Made by a program: the position numbers and the translations under genes. Of a stretch of DNA of 64,000 nucleotides, positions 23,107-34,956 are shown piece by piece. The stretch covers positions 6,120,613 to 6,184,612 of the forward strand of contig NW_003101680.1 in the NCBI RefSeq assembly GCF_000003855.2. Direction: 5' to 3'. How positions within the stretch are numbered: the first letter of the stretch is position 1; every line of letters begins with the position of its first letter. Below the pieces are notes generated by a model. That model worked only from the letters and a program-made list of their open reading frames with translations, had not been told where the DNA came from and ran no database searches. This stretch comes from Blastomyces gilchristii SLH14081. Taxonomy: Eukaryota > Ascomycota > Eurotiomycetes > Onygenales > Ajellomycetaceae.

Positions 23107-24148
23107 ATCTTTTCATCAGTTATTTATAATGACTTTGCTTTTTTATGTAGAAATGTGATAGATCTTAAGACTTATTAAAATTCTGTTAACTCTCTATCTG
23201 TGAGTTCATGTTTAATTTGATAATATAATTATATCTGACTTAGTCAGCTGATTGCAGCATTATTTTTTCAGTTATTATTAAAGCTTAGTAGCTTCAGCAG
23301 GTCTTCTGACTTGATATATTTCATGCTTAAATTCTCATCATATGCAGTAGTCTCAGATAATGTATACACTTCTGAAGAAGTTATAAACAATCATGATAAG
23401 ATCTTCAGATTCAGTGTAATTATCTATCTGTATAAACATTCAATCTTCTATTACAGGTCTATAACCTGGTTTTCTCTATTCTTATTAATGATGATGATTG
23501 CATCAGTGAAGCTCTTTATAATGAATACTTAATTTACAGTGAATATCAATTATTGCTTAACTTCTGTCTCAGCCTGTCACTGTGTATACAAGGTCTCAAT
23601 CTTGTTTAGAATTCTTGTACATGTACAGAGTTTTACTTTCAGTTCAGCAGTCTCAGCTACTTTTCTTACTGCTTTGAGTAAACTCTTCAGAAGATTCTGT
23701 ATATCTTTTAGTTCAGATAGCAGAGAAGAGTGTTATTTATATTAACTAGAGAAGATGTTCATTTCAGTGATTTCTCATTAATTGTACAATGTCTATTGTT
23801 ATATTATTATATGGTTTCTGTTATTATTATACATCTTCAGTGATAATTATCTCTCCTTTTATTCTTCTGAGTAGAGAGCAGTCTTCTTTGAATCTGATTC
23901 ACTACTTTCATCTCTTTTCTCACATTTCATTCATTCACATATATAATATTTACCTGAGCATGGAGTTTTTCTCTAACAAGCAGAGCAGTATCAATCAGAT
24001 ACTCTTTTCCTCATCACTTCTTTATATACTATCTTTTGAGACATTTTAGAATCACACTGGTATGATAATTATAAATCACTTTATAGACAGAATTATCACA
24101 CTCTGAAGAAGCCTGCACTTCTCACTGGTTTTTAGACATGCTATCAGA
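23107..24148 (-). pseudogene. N-terminal part of Gy-A1 gag
   Basis: Minus strand, directly inside the 5' LTR. Identified as gag by position and by near-identity to 26140-27205 (A2) and 62822-64000 (A3, opposite orientation). In A3 the translation gives long open pieces such as LSENLLKVVRKVTETAELK, a helical, charged sequence usual for capsid. No enzyme motif is seen. Plus-strand open stretches in this region (23311-24049) are antisense. Confidence 0.6.
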
Positions 24149-24314
24149 TGTGATTCAAAGGTTGCTTAAGTCAGTATATGATTACAGGCGTACGCCGGCT
24201 TCTTATATACATTATCTAAATTAATTAGTGGCCGCTAGAGCCTCTTTACATTCGTAAGCATGTTCAGAAGCGGCCGCGTTATTATTCAGCGGTCGTACGT
24301 TCTTCCGAACCACA
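24149..24314 (-). repeat. 5' LTR of Gy-A1 (166 bp)
   Basis: Begins TGTGATTC and ends GAACCACA. Keeps palindromes GGCGTACGCC and GCGGCCGC. On the minus strand TATATAAG (24200-24207 region) is a good TATA-box candidate. The internal sequence next to it reads TCTGATAGCATG on the minus strand, with no TGG primer site. Confidence 0.9.
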
Positions 24315-27205
24315 AGATGACAGATGCATTTATCAGACTAAATAACATTGTCAGGAATTTGAACTTTGTTTTATTATATATTAAATGCAGTTCACAGTAC
24401 TGACAGTTCATCTACATAGATCTGCCAGTATTCTGAGAGCAGATCAATCTTCGATAGATATCAGGTGTTTTCAACTGTATTCAACTGTTGTTGAATCTAT
24501 GACAGTGAATATTTATTCTTGATTATAAGCTTGTTAAGTGCTTGATAATCAATATCACATTCACTACTTCTCACTTATCTTTTTCACAAATAGAACTGAG
24601 AAGTCTCACGCGCTTGATGAGAATTATATGAGATTATATTCTAGAAGGTGTGTGATCTGATACTTCTATTCTTCAAAATGTGTCTGTGATAGAAGGTACA
24701 TATTGTGATTAACTGATTTCATGTCTCTCATGTCAATCTCATGTACAAATTCTCATTTCAGCAGCAATTCTGATGAAAGATCTGTTTAAAAGATCTTTTC
24801 ATACTTCTTTAGAAGTTTCTTCATATACTTGTTCTTCTGTATATTCTTTATCTTGGTTTTCTTCACTTTCAGATTCTGTATGACATATAGAATACTTTCA
24901 GATGAGATCTTATAAATCATTCTCTTTACTTATTAATATATAAGCAGATTTAACTCTTCTATATCAGAGATGTGAAATGTTCTTCTCATATCAGTTGATA
25001 GAATTATATGAACTGTTTTCTTTCTATTGATTAATTGTATATAACATGTATATCATTGAATCTGCAGATTGAATCTTTGAAATCAATTAAGTTTAAGAAT
25101 GAGATTATATTTCGCATTCTGCAGCTCTCACACTCAAATATAGCAAGATCATTCTTCAAAGTATAAGAGAACTCTTACTCTTACAGATGATATTAAATAT
25201 TAGTTATTAGATAATCTTATACATCAGAGATTCTTCACTCAGCAGATCTCTTTCAGTCTTTAAATTATATAATTATTAATATATTATATAGAAGCTTCTG
25301 TGTCTGCTAATACTTTTACAGTTATCTCTCAATTCTTATTTAAGTGCTCTTTATACATTAACATTTTAGATCTTAAGATATTGAGATAAGTATCTGCTTC
25401 ATTCTCACCTGCATCTCAGTCAGAAGTCTACTTTCTCTTAGTATTCACAGAATTCAGAGAGTCATCTAATGCAGACATCTCTTTCACTTTGAAGACTTTT
25501 TATAGAATATCAGCAAGTGTCTCTGAGCTTACTAATTCTGCTAGTTTTTTAACTCTCTTACTTCTCTTGACTGTGCACACTGTGTGTAATCTTTTATATT
25601 ATGATTTTGATATTCATAGTTAAAGCAAGCTCAATACTCATAATATCAAGATTTTCACTCAGAGAATCTCTTTTTCAGAGAATTCAGCACTTTAGTAATA
25701 ACATTCAGATTTAGATTCATTATATTCAGATATATAACTTATATTATAGAAGTCTGATTATCTATTCTTCATTGACATATACTTGATTGTAGTATTTTCT
25801 GTTACAATTGATTCACTTATTCTCATATAATGACAATATTATGTGCTTCTTCTACTGTGTCTGATTGTGTGATTGAGTATTTTCATTTCACTCTCAACTC
25901 AGATGTAAGATCATGAATGAAGATCTATCAATAGAAAGATATTGAAAGCTTTTCATTTAACACAAGATAGTGTAAGCTGAAGTGTGTGAAGTATAATATA
26001 AGATTACTCACTTATCTACACTCAGTGAAGTATTTATAGTACTTATCTTATACATTCACTTTCTCAAAGTTGTGTAAGATTCATTTGAAAAACTTATTTC
26101 ATATTCATGAGAATGAATATTATTTCAGATCTGTAATATTTATCTTTTTATCAGTTATTCATAATAACTTCACTTTTCTGTATAGAAATATGACAGATCT
26201 TAAGACTTATTAAAATTTCATTGACTGTCTGTCTGTAAGTTTATATTCAATTCAATACTATAATTATATCTGACTTAGTCAGCTGATTGCAGCATTATTT
26301 TTTCAGTCATTATTAAAGCTTGATAATTTCAGCAGATCTCTTAGCTTGATGTATCTTATATTTAAATTCTTATTCTATGCAGTGATCTCTGATAATATGT
26401 ATACTTCTGAAGAGATTGTGAATAATTATAATAAGATCTCTAGATTCAGTGTAATTATCTATCTATATAAATATTTAATCTCTTACTGCAGATCTATAAC
26501 CTGATTTTCTCTATTCTTATTAATGATGATAATTATGTCAGTGAATCTCTTCATAGTGAATACTTGATTCACAGTAAATACTTATTATTATTTGACTTTC
26601 ACCTCAGTCTGTCACTGTATACATAAGGTCTCAATCTCATTTAGAATTCTTATACATGTACAGAGCTTCAATTCTGATTCAGTAATCTCAGCTACTTTTC
26701 TTACTGCTTTGAGTAAACTCTCTGAGAGTTTCTGTATACCTTCCAGTTCAGATAGCAGAGAAGAGTGTTTGTATTAACTAGAGAAGGTATTCATTTCAGT
26801 GATTTCTTATCAATTGTATATACAGTATCTATTGTTATATCATTATATAATTATATTGTTTCTGATTTCCAATTTCTGTTATCATTATATGATTTCACTG
26901 ATAGTCATCTCTCTTTTATTCTTCTGAGTAGAAAGTGATATTCTTTGAATCTGATTTACTGCTCTCATTCCCTTTCTCACTTCTCATCTGTTTATATATA
27001 TGGCATTTATCTGAGTGTGAAGTTTTCCCTCAATAAGTAAAACAGTATTAATCAGATGCTCTTCTGCTCACTGTTCTTCATATACTATCTTTTGAGATGT
27101 TTTTAGAACTACACTAACATGATAACTATGAATTACTTCATAGATGAAATTATCACACTCTGAAGAAGTCTGCACTTCTCACTGATTTTTAGACATGCTA
27201 TCAGA
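24315..27205 (-). pseudogene. gag and pol 5' part of Gy-A copy A2
   Basis: Minus strand. Near-identical in order to A1 but without the Gy-B insertion, so it gives the uninterrupted layout. Gag runs 27205 to about 25600, with the knuckle region near 25600-25680. Protease and RT N-terminal half run to 24315, where A1 breaks the RT frame before it resumes at 267. Heavy transition damage. Confidence 0.7.
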
Positions 27206-27372
27206 TGTGATTCAAAGGTTGCTTGAGTCAGTGTATGATTACAGGCGTACACCAGCTTCTTATATACAGTACACTCAATTAATTAGTGGCCGCTATGGCC
27301 TCTTTACATTCGTAAGCAAGTTCAGAAGTGGCTGTGTTATTATCCGGCGGTCGTACGTTCTTCCGAACCACA
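27206..27372 (-). repeat. 5' LTR of Gy-A copy A2
   Basis: Begins TGTGATTC, ends GAACCACA, 167 bp, same family as 268-433 and 24149-24314. The right flank is TTTGA. The matching flank is outside the window. Confidence 0.88.
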
Positions 27373-28530
27373 TTTGAACTTCTCAATCTGCAAATACTAC
27401 AAGCTTTATAGATAAGTATATGAGCAGTCTGATATCTCAATATTAATAAGAAACCTATGATTAAAATTTATCAGCTTAGTTAAATTAATCAGATCTGTAC
27501 AGTAATATACTCTAAGAACTGTAATTTTTTTTTAATAGTCTCAGTATCATTCTTGCAGAAGATTTCTATCAGTTATTCTCTGTTTTATAAAAGCTGCTTT
27601 TCTTCAATAAGCAGTTGAATAATATTAATGATATTAGTGACTGCAACATATACTACAAGTTTAATAAAACTATTTAACTTACAGTTATTTACTGTCAGTA
27701 AGAAGCTAATTCAGAGATAGTCAGATTTTATCAAGTTCTTAATAATTTTCATGAGAAAAAGATGACTGTAGAGAATTAAAAGTTTCTTACTAACTATATT
27801 TAGACAGTTATTTCTTATCAAGCATCTCATTTTCCAGATACTATTTAACTCTATTTAATAAAGAATGCAGTTCATATCTACAATCTTTATACTATTGTGA
27901 AATCTTATTAACCTGCCATTAATGTCTACATAGATAATAGTATTGTGAGAAATACAGAATTATCTTCAGATGTAATAGATAGTCTGTATTAACTTGTTTC
28001 ATTATTTATTAACTACTGAATTATACTTACTGTCAATATCTGAACAGAATGTGAGTTAATTAATAAAGCTCTGAGTTATATCTACAATATTGTATAAAGC
28101 TTATAAATTATTAATTCTCACAAGAAGAGTCTTTTTGCACTACTCATGAAATTTAACAAGTATGATAGCTCAATATATATATAATTTAATAGCTGCAGAC
28201 TTGTCTCTATCTTCTATATCTATTATGAATTCATTCTTGAAAATCTTATCTGTATTTATATATAATTCTCTATAACTCTTGTCTATGTTATTATAGTTTA
28301 TAAATTCTAAGATCTATTACTTAGTAAGATTGTTCTAAATATTACTAAGAAGAACTTTGCAGCTGACTTAACTTATATTACTGTCTTATAAGTGAAGTTC
28401 TATCAAGAGTTACTCTTTAAGAAGATATTTGATTATTATAGATTTCACAAAGATGAATTCAATACAATGAAAATGAGATATTTAAATGCAGAGAGATATG
28501 AACTGTAATATATAAGTAGTAATTACTAAG
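27373..28530 (+). pseudogene. PIF1/Helitron-type DNA helicase, C-terminal half
   Basis: Plus-strand translation with transition-type stops keeps the superfamily 1B order. Near 27540-27590: LSIILAEDFYQLFSV, the GDF-QLPPV box (motifs II-III) altered by G-to-A and C-to-T. Near 27640-27780: NKTI.LTVIYCQ, the RLTQVMRQQ region. Near 28040: RIILTVNI.TEYELINKAL, the RVMLT-NLW-ELGLVNGA block. Near 28280-28440: ITLVYVIIVYKF then ITKKNFAADLTYITV, matching AYAITVHKSQG and the FAPGLTYVAVSR motif VI. Helicases like this end the RepHel protein of Helitrons and also occur as host PIF1 genes. The N-terminal part is cut off by Gy-A2, so the class cannot be settled. Confidence 0.78.
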
Positions 28531-30532
28531 ATCTATTATTACTTTACTAATTATCTACAGTATATTACAGCTTCTATTACTGCTTCTTCACTCTTATCTC
28601 TTTCTTCAGTGTATATAGATATTTTTAATTTAATAATTCACAGCTTCTTATCAGTAAGACACTTACTCTGTAACTTATTATTCTCAAGCTTTAATAATCT
28701 ATATAATGCAGATCTCAATAATTACAAGAATTCAAGAATTTAAATACTGATTTTTTTATATGAATAGAATAGAAATAGCTGCTCTGTAAATAATTATATA
28801 TTCAAATATTAGTAAATCTATATTTATAAAACACTAAGTGTTAATAAGTTAATATATAGTGAGTCAGTCACTTATATAAAATATAGTAGTAGTAGTCATA
28901 GATTGTAGTCTTAACTAAGTTAAATTATTAAATAATTAAATAATTAGTTATTATAGTAGTAGTAAGATTATACTCTCTCTTCTTAATAAGTCTGATTTAG
29001 ATAATTTCATATTTACTTTAATTAATTAAGTAGAAATTTAAGTAATAAGAGATTCTGCAGTCTGAGCTATGAGAAAAATACAGATTAAGTAGAACTCACA
29101 TCTTCTCTGTAATTTGAGAAAAAGAGTCTGTTTATATAGTAGATTTAACAGCAGTATAGCTGTAATTATTACAGACTTCTCTATCACTGTAACTTTAAGT
29201 TAAATAACTCAGTAGAAAGCTGATAATAAGATTACTACAGTCAGAGATCACTGTTCTTTTTCTCTCTTATATATAAGCAGCTCTTACTCTTTATCTGCTC
29301 ATACTGCTGTTATTACAGTCTATGAAAAGTTTACTACTTATTTCTCTCATATCTTCAGTGTCTTTTATTTCTCTGTTACAGTTACTGAGTCATCTTTTAA
29401 GAGCTGAACAGCTCTAGCTAAGGCTCTGATAAATAAACTATTAGCAGAGACTGTTACTCTTCTTACACTGCTCTGTATCTATGGAATAAATGTGCAGAAG
29501 AGTAAGACTTTCAATTTAAGTTATTCTATTAATCAGAAGACTATACTACTGTATTTATAAGAGATAACTGTAAAAAAATCTTATAATCACTGTGTCTGAA
29601 GCAAAGACTCATTTACAAGTTATGTTAATCTTCAAGATTATTGTCGAGATATGTGTGTCAACTATCACTATAGTAGAATGAGAAGCTGTTACTTCTATCA
29701 TTTAAGTAAGTCTGTACTATGAATTCAAGTACAAATTAGTAATAAGCTGATATATAATTAGGCAACTGACTCATTAACTCTAATAAGAAGAAGAAGAAGA
29801 CAGAAAAGAAGAAGAAGAAGAAGAAAAAAAAGAAAAAGAAGCTTACTGTAGTTATTAAGCAAAATCTCTCTCTCTGTAAACAACTCACTACTGCTGTTAG
29901 AGCCCCAGCTCATCTCATCAAACATCATGTCAGAGATAAGAGTATTGAGTTACTTAACATCAAAGAAGTTGAGATTAAATGTTTATATCATGAGAACATC
30001 TCTCTTCAGAGAAAATTAAACTATGTTCAGTGTCTCTTAAAAATAACTATTGAATTTATTAAAGATAATTAGATAGCTTGCAGACTGAGCTGTATAGATG
30101 TTATTTTTAAAAAAAATTAGTTACAGAGTAATCAAATTGATGATTTATAGAAGAGAATAATAATTCTACTATATTACAGTTCATCTGTAGAATTGCTGTT
30201 TTTTAATACAGACTAACTCTGCAATAATTAACATATCAAGACTTGTATACTATAAAAATATTTTATATTTATATCTGATTCAATCAGTGTTGAAATTATC
30301 TGTGCAGAGATTTCTTATTAAGTTAATCATTGAATTTTCTTATATTAGTATTATTAATTTGTATATATATCAGTTATCTGTTATTATTATAATTTTAATA
30401 TTACTCAGAGTCACTGCAGTACTGTGTCTATACTTATATTTAAAAGTTCTTTCATGTTATCAGTAAACATAGCTATATCATTTATCAGATATATAGTATT
30501 TGCAAAGTTAAGTTTAGAAAAAGTGTAATTAT
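28531..30532. other. About 2 kb of decayed sequence without an assigned gene
   Basis: Between the helicase end and Gy-B2. It contains TAGTAG-type microsatellites near 28885-28970 and a purine tract (GAA)n at 29790-29845. The plus strand has protein-like patches without a recognised domain: ALAKALINKLLAETVTLL near 29400-29460 and a Lys/Glu-rich, coiled-coil-like stretch (IKEVEIKCLYHENISLQRKL) near 29960-30030. It may be the 3' end of a Helitron or another decayed DNA transposon. It continues beyond the Gy-B2 insertion at 56258. Confidence 0.5.
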
Positions 30533-30537
30533 ATAAA

Positions 30538-30795
30538 TGTAAGAAATCCCGCTTCTTGTGAATTCTTTACCTCTATTTCTATCTCTCGCGTAATTAATAG
30601 AGTTAGCAGCCCTTGACTACACACAACTATATAGACTGGAGTTCATGAATACTATTTACAACTCAGCTTGAATACTATTATATATTTAATCTCTACATTT
30701 TATCTTTCTATCACAAATACTTCTAGTAGTTAACAGTACATATTATATCAAGCTACAAACACCTGAATAATCATCTGTGAGCACTTATTCTTACA
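30538..30795 (+). repeat. 5' LTR of Gy-B2
   Basis: TGTAAGAA to TTCTTACA, 258 bp. Compared with Gy-B1, CTAGCGGCCCTTGGCTA reads TTAGCAGCCCTTGACTA, changes in CpG and CpC/GpG contexts. Confidence 0.92.
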
Positions 30796-30827
30796 TTTCA
30801 ATCTCAGTCAGTCAGCAATCATCTATT

Positions 30828-31805
30828 ATGATTGAAAAAACTAGAAACTTGCATGCTTCAATCTCTGTGAACTCTACTGCAGATATTCAGAAGCAGTTAT
30901 CTGAATCATGAATAATCTCTATAAAAGAAGTCTCAGAGAACTTATTAATTACTCACAGAATATCATTCTCTGTATCTGTGACAGAGAAACTCTTCAAACT
31001 CATGAATGAATTAATTTCAGTGAAGAATATTCTTGAGTATCTTCTGCAGAATCAAGCTATTTTTCTATAAGAAATACTTACTGTTTGCAAACACTCTTAA
31101 ACTGAGTCTCTAGACATAATCTTCAGAGATACTCACAAACTGAAAAGAAACTTTCTTAAGTCATGATTACTTAAGATTAACTATTAAATCACAATCTATA
31201 AAAGCTTTTACAAGTTTGTATTTGAAATTGACTCACAAGCTCAGCTGTGTGACATGAAAAATGAAGAAGCTGTTATCTATATAATAACAGATCTCTACTA
31301 TACTGAAGTCAAGAACTAATGAAATTATCTAGAGAATGATTACAAGAGATTTCACTGATCTGTTCTTAAGATCTATCTAGAGAATAAGTTGAAGAACTCT
31401 GTGAGCTAGACAGAAAATATCTGAGCTGTAATCATTAATATTAGAAAAAGAGATGAGAAATCTGATAAAGACTATTTATAGTACTTTATGAAATTGTAAT
31501 ATAAATTAAGATCTGCAGAAACAGAGTTCTGAAATAAGACCTGAATAATGATATTTATAAAGAGACTGAATAAAGATATATAGAATAAGCTCATTAAGTA
31601 AGACTTTAAGTTCTTAACTCTGAAGAAACTGATGACTTTTATTCATTACTTACAGATTACTGTGAGAGTTACAGACCTGCAGAGAGTAGATCACTGATCA
31701 GTCTTATAAGAGTCAGAATAACAGAGAACAGATTTACTAAGAAAAGATAATAAGATACAGAGAGATTTATATCTGACTGCTGAGCAGAGAGAAAGAGCTT
31801 CATAA
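30828..31805 (+). pseudogene. Gy-B2 gag, 5' part
   Basis: Starts at the ATG that matches the Gy-B1 gag start and is cut by LINE-C after AAAGAGCTTCATAA. It continues at 34943. Frame content is as Gy-B1 with more stops. Confidence 0.75.
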
Positions 31806-34800
31806 TTATTATTATTATTCTTCAATTATAGATGTATACAGTCAGAGACTATAACATCTACCTCAGAACTTTTAGTTCTCAGGGTATTTCCTATATCTAT
31901 AAAGTTAACTATTATACATTCATCAATTTCAGATATGCAAAATCAGAAAATTCCAGCTCAGAATACAAAAACTGTTTACAAATTACAGTATTTTAACATC
32001 TTCTGATACTTTGAAATCATTTGCCAATATCATGACAAAAGAAAAGAGAACACAGTCTTAAAGATAAACACATTAAATAGATAGATAGAAAAGAATAGAA
32101 AGAAAAAAGTAAAGTAAAGAGAGACTGTAATAAAACAAATTATTAAAAGATAGTATATAGCTGTTTTAACAGACTATATCTGATCAATTTCCTTCTCTTC
32201 ATATTCAGATATTTCTGAATTCAGTCATTTTCTTGTAGCTGCTTGAGTTTCTGATAGAAAGTCTATTAAGTATTTAATTCCTGTCTCAGTTGAGAATAAG
32301 ATAAGAATCTCATATTTAATTGATTTAGATCATACTTCTCTTTCAATCTGGCTCTGAGACTATTGTATAATGCACAGTGTATTATAATATGCTCAGGATT
32401 CTCATTTGCATTGCAGAATGAGCATTCTATTGAGTCAAATCTATCATCAAATCTTTGTATATAAGATTTGAAATAGCCATATCCTAGTTTCAGCTGTATT
32501 ATAGATGAGAATATTTTCTTTTTACATTTAATTGAACAAGATTTCCACTTGGGTTTTGTTTCAAATCTTGAATAATGTATACTCTTCTTTTGTTTCTGCC
32601 AGCTTTCATTTCACTTATCTAAACAAGATTCTTTTATTTTTCTCTTTATAAAAGACCAGGACATAATTTTTTGAATAGATCTGCTTAATTCTGAACTCTT
32701 TTTTGCAGCTGAATCAGCCAATTCATTATCATGAATATTTATATAAGCAGGAACTCAGTGCAGATGAATTATTAGCTTTGATGTTCTTCTCTTTTGAATT
32801 TTTAAAATGGAGTTTAAGATCAGTTCAAGATTCATTTAATCATTATGAATCTGACTATTTCTAAGTCTTTTTAAAGCAGTTTGACTATCAGAGAATATTC
32901 ATATCTCTTTCAAACTATTTCCTCTTTTATGAGATTTTATTTCAATGAGTTTGAAAGCTTTCACTATTATAAATAGTTCAGTATCAAAGACTTCAGATTC
33001 ACAGTCTAAATTTCAGAAATCTGAGATAAAATTAATATTATCTTCAGTATAAGCAATGTCTGTGTCTAATCTATTCAAATACTCATTTTTTGAGTCATCT
33101 GAATAAATCAGAATAGAGTCTTTTATATTAATTGTAGAAATTCTCTTCAAATACTGTTCATATTCTTTCTCTTTAGATAGTTCACTTATTTATAAGTCTA
33201 TAAGAGATTCAAGCTTTTCTCTTCAGAGAGATATCTTCTCATGATCAACTTTTTCAATATTTAAAGAAGAAAATTGATTTTTAATCAGTGAGCATAGTCT
33301 GTACAGTTGAGAAGATATTTTCTTTAAAGAATTATTTTCATTTCAATTAGAAAACCTATTTTAATTCAGTTCATTTTCAGAGTTCATTAATGAAAATGAA
33401 GAAGAGACTCTTTCTCTGATTATATAATTTAAGCTCATCTTTATAACTCTCAGAGTATAGTTCATATAGGCCTTTTCAAATCTAATAGCAGGAGAAAGAA
33501 TTGAAGCTTCAATTTTCTTTACTTTAATAGAAGATAATTTGAATGCTTTCAGAAGTCTTCTCAAAACTCTGTTTTATAAACTTTGAAAGAGTTCAGTGAA
33601 ATTTCCTTGATTATTTTATTAAACTTAAACTTCATAATCAGCTACTGAGATAATACAGGCTATATATAACTATCTCATAGTCTGAAAGAATAGACCTCTC
33701 TCTGTATTTAATAGTCTGATTATGTTGTTCAATAGTCTTTCTGTCTTGACAGTTCTTTGTTGAATATGATATTTAAAATTCAACTTGAACTTTAATCATA
33801 CTTCTAATCATTTGACATTTAAACTGGGTTTAATCTCTCTATTTAAAAGAGTTAGAGATAGTTCTTTCTCATTGAATCTAGAAAAGGAATGAATTAACTC
33901 AGTTTTATTCATATTAAATTAAATTTGATTGATATCTGCTCTAACAAAGATTCTCTTTATAGCTTTTTCAATCATTTTCAAATTCTCTTTGATAGTTTTT
34001 GAGCTGTAGACTAGACTAATATTATTCACATAACTTGAAGATTGCACTATTTTCATATTTCTATTTTTGAATAGATATACAGTGTATATTACAAATAAAA
34101 TGAGTGAGATTGAAGATTCTTACAGTACTTCTATTTTTATCTCAGTCTTGTCTTATTTCATTTCATCAAAGAAAAGTTATATGATTCTTTTAGATATAAA
34201 ATAGTTAACTTATTTTATTAGAGAAAGTGATAGTTTTAACATCTTTAAAGTCTGAATTAACTTTGACTTTGAAACATGATTAAATATTTCTTTTATATCA
34301 ATAAAAACTGCAGTTGAGACCAGATCTTTATACTTTACTATTTGAATATTATGAATAACTGAGAGAATAGTGTCAATTGCAGAACATTGTTTTCTATCTC
34401 TTATTTATTCACTGAATAAAAGAGAGTTATTAATAGAGTTTATAAAAAATAGTTAAGTAGCTATTATCTTTTCTAAAATCTTTTCTAGACAGTTCAATAG
34501 AGATATTACTCTATATGACTTAGAAATTAAAGTTTTTTTATTAGATTTTGTAAGAATCACTTCAGTGACTTCTCTTCAGCATTCAGAATAATATTCATTT
34601 TTCAAGAGATTGAAAAAGAGCTTAGAATATTCATTTTTTAAGTAGAAGTATATATTTTAAATAATTAAGTGATTAATTGAATCAGGCTCTGCAGCAGTTT
34701 TAACTGAACTTGAGAAGATAGCTAACTCAAATTCATCTTGTGTAAGATCAGGTCATTCTCAGTCATTTTCATTAACATAGTTGAGAAGTGATATATTCTC

Positions 34801-34942
34801 TTTCTCTGAATCTGAATCTGATAAGTTTTGAAAGAGAATTCTCATGAAAGCTCGACATTTTTCCTCAAAAGAGTTTGCTGTATATAATTCATTCTGAAAC
34901 TCATATTCTAAGACTGGAGGTTTTGCTACACTTCTTATTTTA
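31806..34942 (-). mobile_element. LINE-C, 5'-truncated Tad-like LINE (3.1 kb)
   Basis: Perfect 14-bp target duplication AAAGAGCTTCATAA (31792-31805 and 34943-34956). The (TAA)n end lies at the left. Contains the 3' UTR and ORF2 back to a point near codon 390, so the endonuclease and ORF1 are missing. Such 5' truncation is the usual outcome of incomplete target-primed reverse transcription. Confidence 0.92.
32174..34942 (-). pseudogene. LINE-C ORF2 fragment (RT and RNase H)
   Basis: Matches LINE-A ORF2 in the RT and RNase H portions. The RT box is YVNN-like near 34030 (AATATTATTCACATA on the plus strand). RNase H is recognisable around 32850-33120. Stops throughout. Confidence 0.85.
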
Positions 34943-34956
34943 AAAGAGCTTCATAA

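Larger units (their letters stand above)
268..24314 (-). mobile_element. Gy-A copy A1, complete Ty3/Gypsy element with four nested insertions
   Basis: LTRs lie at 268-433 (3') and 24149-24314 (5'), flanked by AAGAT (263-267 and 24314-24318, sharing one A with the LTR end). Removing LINE-A, the MITE, the SINE and Gy-B1 leaves roughly 8 kb. Minus-strand order is gag (24148 to 23107, then 15856 to about 15200), protease/RT/RNase H (about 15200 to 13200), integrase (about 12780 to 11312), a 2.7-kb post-integrase region, then a polypurine tract. All coding parts are broken by transition-type stops. The element landed inside the RT of another Gy-A copy in the same orientation. Confidence 0.85.
1..27372 (-). 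mobile_element. Gy-A copy A2, Ty3/Gypsy LTR retrotransposon (outer, left end outside window)
   Basis: This is the outermost element of the left block. Its 5' LTR is at 27206-27372. Its internal region runs leftward through 24315-27205 and resumes at 1-267 after an insertion of 23.9 kb. The two pieces join because a second, unsplit copy of the same sequence (around 14030-14060 in copy A1) reads straight across the break. The interruption is another Gy-A element (A1) in the same orientation, with AAGAT on both sides (263-267 and 24314-24318). The minus-strand order gag then reverse transcriptase fits Ty3/Gypsy. The 3' part and 3' LTR lie left of the window, so the element's own target duplication cannot be checked. 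Confidence 0.8.

Noticed and set aside
23311..24049. Run of plus-strand open frames, also at 26592-26777
   Set aside because: Antisense to Gy-A gag; in A3 the sense strand gives the more protein-like translation.
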